Assembly (NCBI GenBank): GCA_032622095.1
Contig: CP136062.1
Coordinates: forward strand, 150,840,875 to 150,904,874
Reading direction: 5' to 3'
Origin: Siphonodentalium dalli
Taxonomy: Eukaryota; Mollusca; Scaphopoda; Gadilida; Siphonodentaliidae
DNA length: 64,000 nucleotides
The position numbers and the translations under genes are program-made. Positions 62,337 to 64,000 of this stretch are shown in pieces. Under the pieces are notes generated by a model, which was given only the letters and a program-made list of their open reading frames with translations, had not been told where the DNA came from and ran no database searches. The first letter of the stretch is position 1; each line of letters begins with the position of its first letter.

Positions 62337-62600
62337 TAAACCCTTCCACGACTGGAGCTTCCTGAAATTTTGTGTAAACCCTGTGCCAATGCATTCTCTT
62401 ATATATGTGAATCGCCCTTAGGGCACCTCTCATATATAAGAGAATGTACTGGCCTAACAATATTTACAGTGACTTTATAAGCCAGTGCATTCTCTTATAT
62501 ATGCGATGCTTCCTATGGGAGACTCGCATGTATAAGAGAACGCACTGGCCCCAGGATATTTAATGCTGCACCAGCGCAGCTCCCATCATGAAAGGGTTAA
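62337..62600. mobile_element. P2 element
   Basis: AAACCCTTCCACGACTGGAG left; ATCATGAAAGGGTTAA right; two hairpins. Confidence 0.8.
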
Positions 62601-63074
62601 TACAGTAGAACTAACTCCAAACCTGTGATAAATCAGTGCTAATTGCTGCATGAATTAGAGCTGTCAATCATGAGATATTTATTGCATTTCGCTCTCTACA
62701 AATGAACCAAAAGTTCACCCTCATCCATCAAACAATAATTATATTTGTCGCCTTAGCTTATGATAAATTGACAGGCTGATGAATATAGCGTAGTGGTGGG
62801 GAGAGATATAACAAATTATAACGATGTGTTCAGGCCAACATTTATGACTGCATCAGCTTTCTGCATACATCACATATCCCAACATGTCATGTATACTCAG
62901 CAAAAAGTTTGAATCCTGATAGAATGATGGCTCATAGCAGCATATAGGTAGTATAGAGGTAGCATACAGGTAGTATACAGGTAGTAAGTATATCCTACCA
63001 GTTTTATTGGACCAAATGACTAATAATGTTTGTTTTAATATTATACCAATATGTCACCACACTTACATGTATTA

Positions 63075-63240
63075 TAACCCTTCCATGACTGGAGCTTCCT
63101 GAAATTTTGCGTAAACCCTGTGCCAATGCATTCTCTCATAGATGCGAGTCTCCCATAGGGAGCCTCGCATATATAAGAGAATACATTGGCCTAACAATAG
63201 TTACCTTGAAATTGTAAGCCAGTGCATTCTCGTATATATT
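63075..63240. mobile_element. P2 element, right end replaced
   Basis: AACCCTTCCATGACTGGAGC, first hairpin, then CCAGTGCATTCTCGTATATA runs into another repeat. Confidence 0.7.
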
Positions 63241-63620
63241 CTTCAAATAGATTCTACTATAGTATTTCTTTTTTAGTTTAGTTTCTCTATATCCCCAAAT
63301 TGGCAGACGACACATTGCATTATTGAGGTTCCCAATGGGTGTACATCGCAATATTCACCATTTGGGAACTTCAATCTGAGTCTATGTTTCCCATAGCAGA
63401 TGATGCCATGTAGAATGAGTTCCCCAGAGGGTGAATTTGATGATGCTAGCCCACTATACGGGATAGCGTCAGTAAATTCACCCTCTGGTGAACTAATTCT
63501 GCATATGACAGACACACTAAACTCAGAAGATGAATTTGGTTACGCTATATCCCACTGTGCAGGGTAGCATCAATAAATTCACCCTCTGGGGACATCTTCC
63601 GGCAAATGTCCAGCACCGTA
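63241..63620. mobile_element. long double-hairpin element, reversed
   Basis: TTTAGTTTCTCTATATCCCC spacer in reverse, hairpin 63412-63505, a further half hairpin to 63605. Confidence 0.6.
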
Positions 63621-64000
63621 TTTTTAGACCCATATTGTGTTAAGTAACTAAGTGAATTTCAGTCAGAAATCTAAGGCTTGTCAACAATCCCCTCCAATTC
63701 CCAAAATTTCTCAGTTAAGCATACAGGCATGCCAATAAATCAAGATATTTACATAGCCCACCTGTTTAACACTAAATCCTGTTTGGTGATTGGTCAACTA
63801 CCAAGTCGGTCACCCATTTTATATCCGGATAAAACTCAGACTATAACACAAACATGATGTCACAAATTGTTACCCTAATCGCTAAAATTGGTTAGCAGAA
63901 TAATTGGGCATGCTTTTAAAAGTTCACCTGAATTGCATTGAAGCCAGTTATTTATTTCGATCATGTGTTCATTACTAAGTACTTGGTGTATCAGCCGCAA

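Larger units (their letters stand above)
61481..64000 (-). other. intron upstream of exon A (partial), repeat-filled
   Basis: No coding exon recognised. It contains the TA foldback element 61654-61831, an 82-bp copy of the sequence at 59021-59101, two long double-hairpin repeats (61905-62310 and 63280-63620), P2 elements (62337-62600 and a truncated one at 63075-63240) and short GGTAGTATA-type repeats near 62945-62990. The segment 63640-64000 shows nothing recognisable. Confidence 0.6.

Overview
This window is animal genomic DNA, AT-rich, with interrupted genes and a very high load of short repeats. It holds one recognisable gene: the 3' part of a plasma-membrane Na+/H+ exchanger of the SLC9A3/SLC9A5 (NHE3/NHE5-like) group, on the minus strand. 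Its exons run from 61480 down to a stop codon at 3644, about 58 kb, and the first exon or exons lie beyond the right edge. Two diverged repeats near 45.4 and 55.2 kb resemble 3' tails common in mollusc (especially bivalve) genomes, so a mollusc is my best guess; the organism cannot be fixed from this sequence alone.

Gene layout (minus strand, right to left): 61480-61011, 55704-55448, 48753-48536, 47243-47041, 46564-46475 and 45710-45640 encode the membrane exchanger domain and the start of the cytoplasmic tail. After a 25.8-kb intron, 19794-19522, 16247-16117, 13702-13495 and 4344-3644 encode the regulatory tail and the C-terminus. Splice phases agree at every junction except 16117 to 13702 (phase 1 to phase 0). 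That mismatch implies a missed small exon (candidate 15165-15111), an alternative splice site, or a sequence error.

Nearly all the rest is non-autonomous DNA transposons and minisatellites; I see no transposase, tRNA gene, rRNA gene or CRISPR array. The repeats sort into families: (1) elements flanked by TTAA with ends CCCTTT..., of piggyBac type, in sub-families here called P1 (ends CCCTTTACCCAACA), P2 (CCCTTTCATGA) and P3 (CCCTTTCAGTGCC); (2) a P4 family with 4-bp target duplications and ends GTGACCCGCC; (3) TA-flanked foldback elements with ends CAGTAATGCCCTAA; (4) a 254-bp double-hairpin family with 8-bp target duplications (hAT-like); (5) other hAT-like elements with 8-bp duplications; (6) a CAGTCTC-ended element; (7) further TTAA-flanked elements with ends AGGCCCAC or AGGTACTC. 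P1 to P4 all carry the same roughly 68-bp palindrome although their ends differ.

The most striking pattern is repeat activity right at the splice sites of the exchanger gene. One acceptor is triplicated, one donor is present nine times, one exon is sandwiched 13 and 36 bp from two transposons, and a doubled RRNSS (protein kinase A-type) motif arose by a 60-bp in-frame duplication in the regulatory tail.
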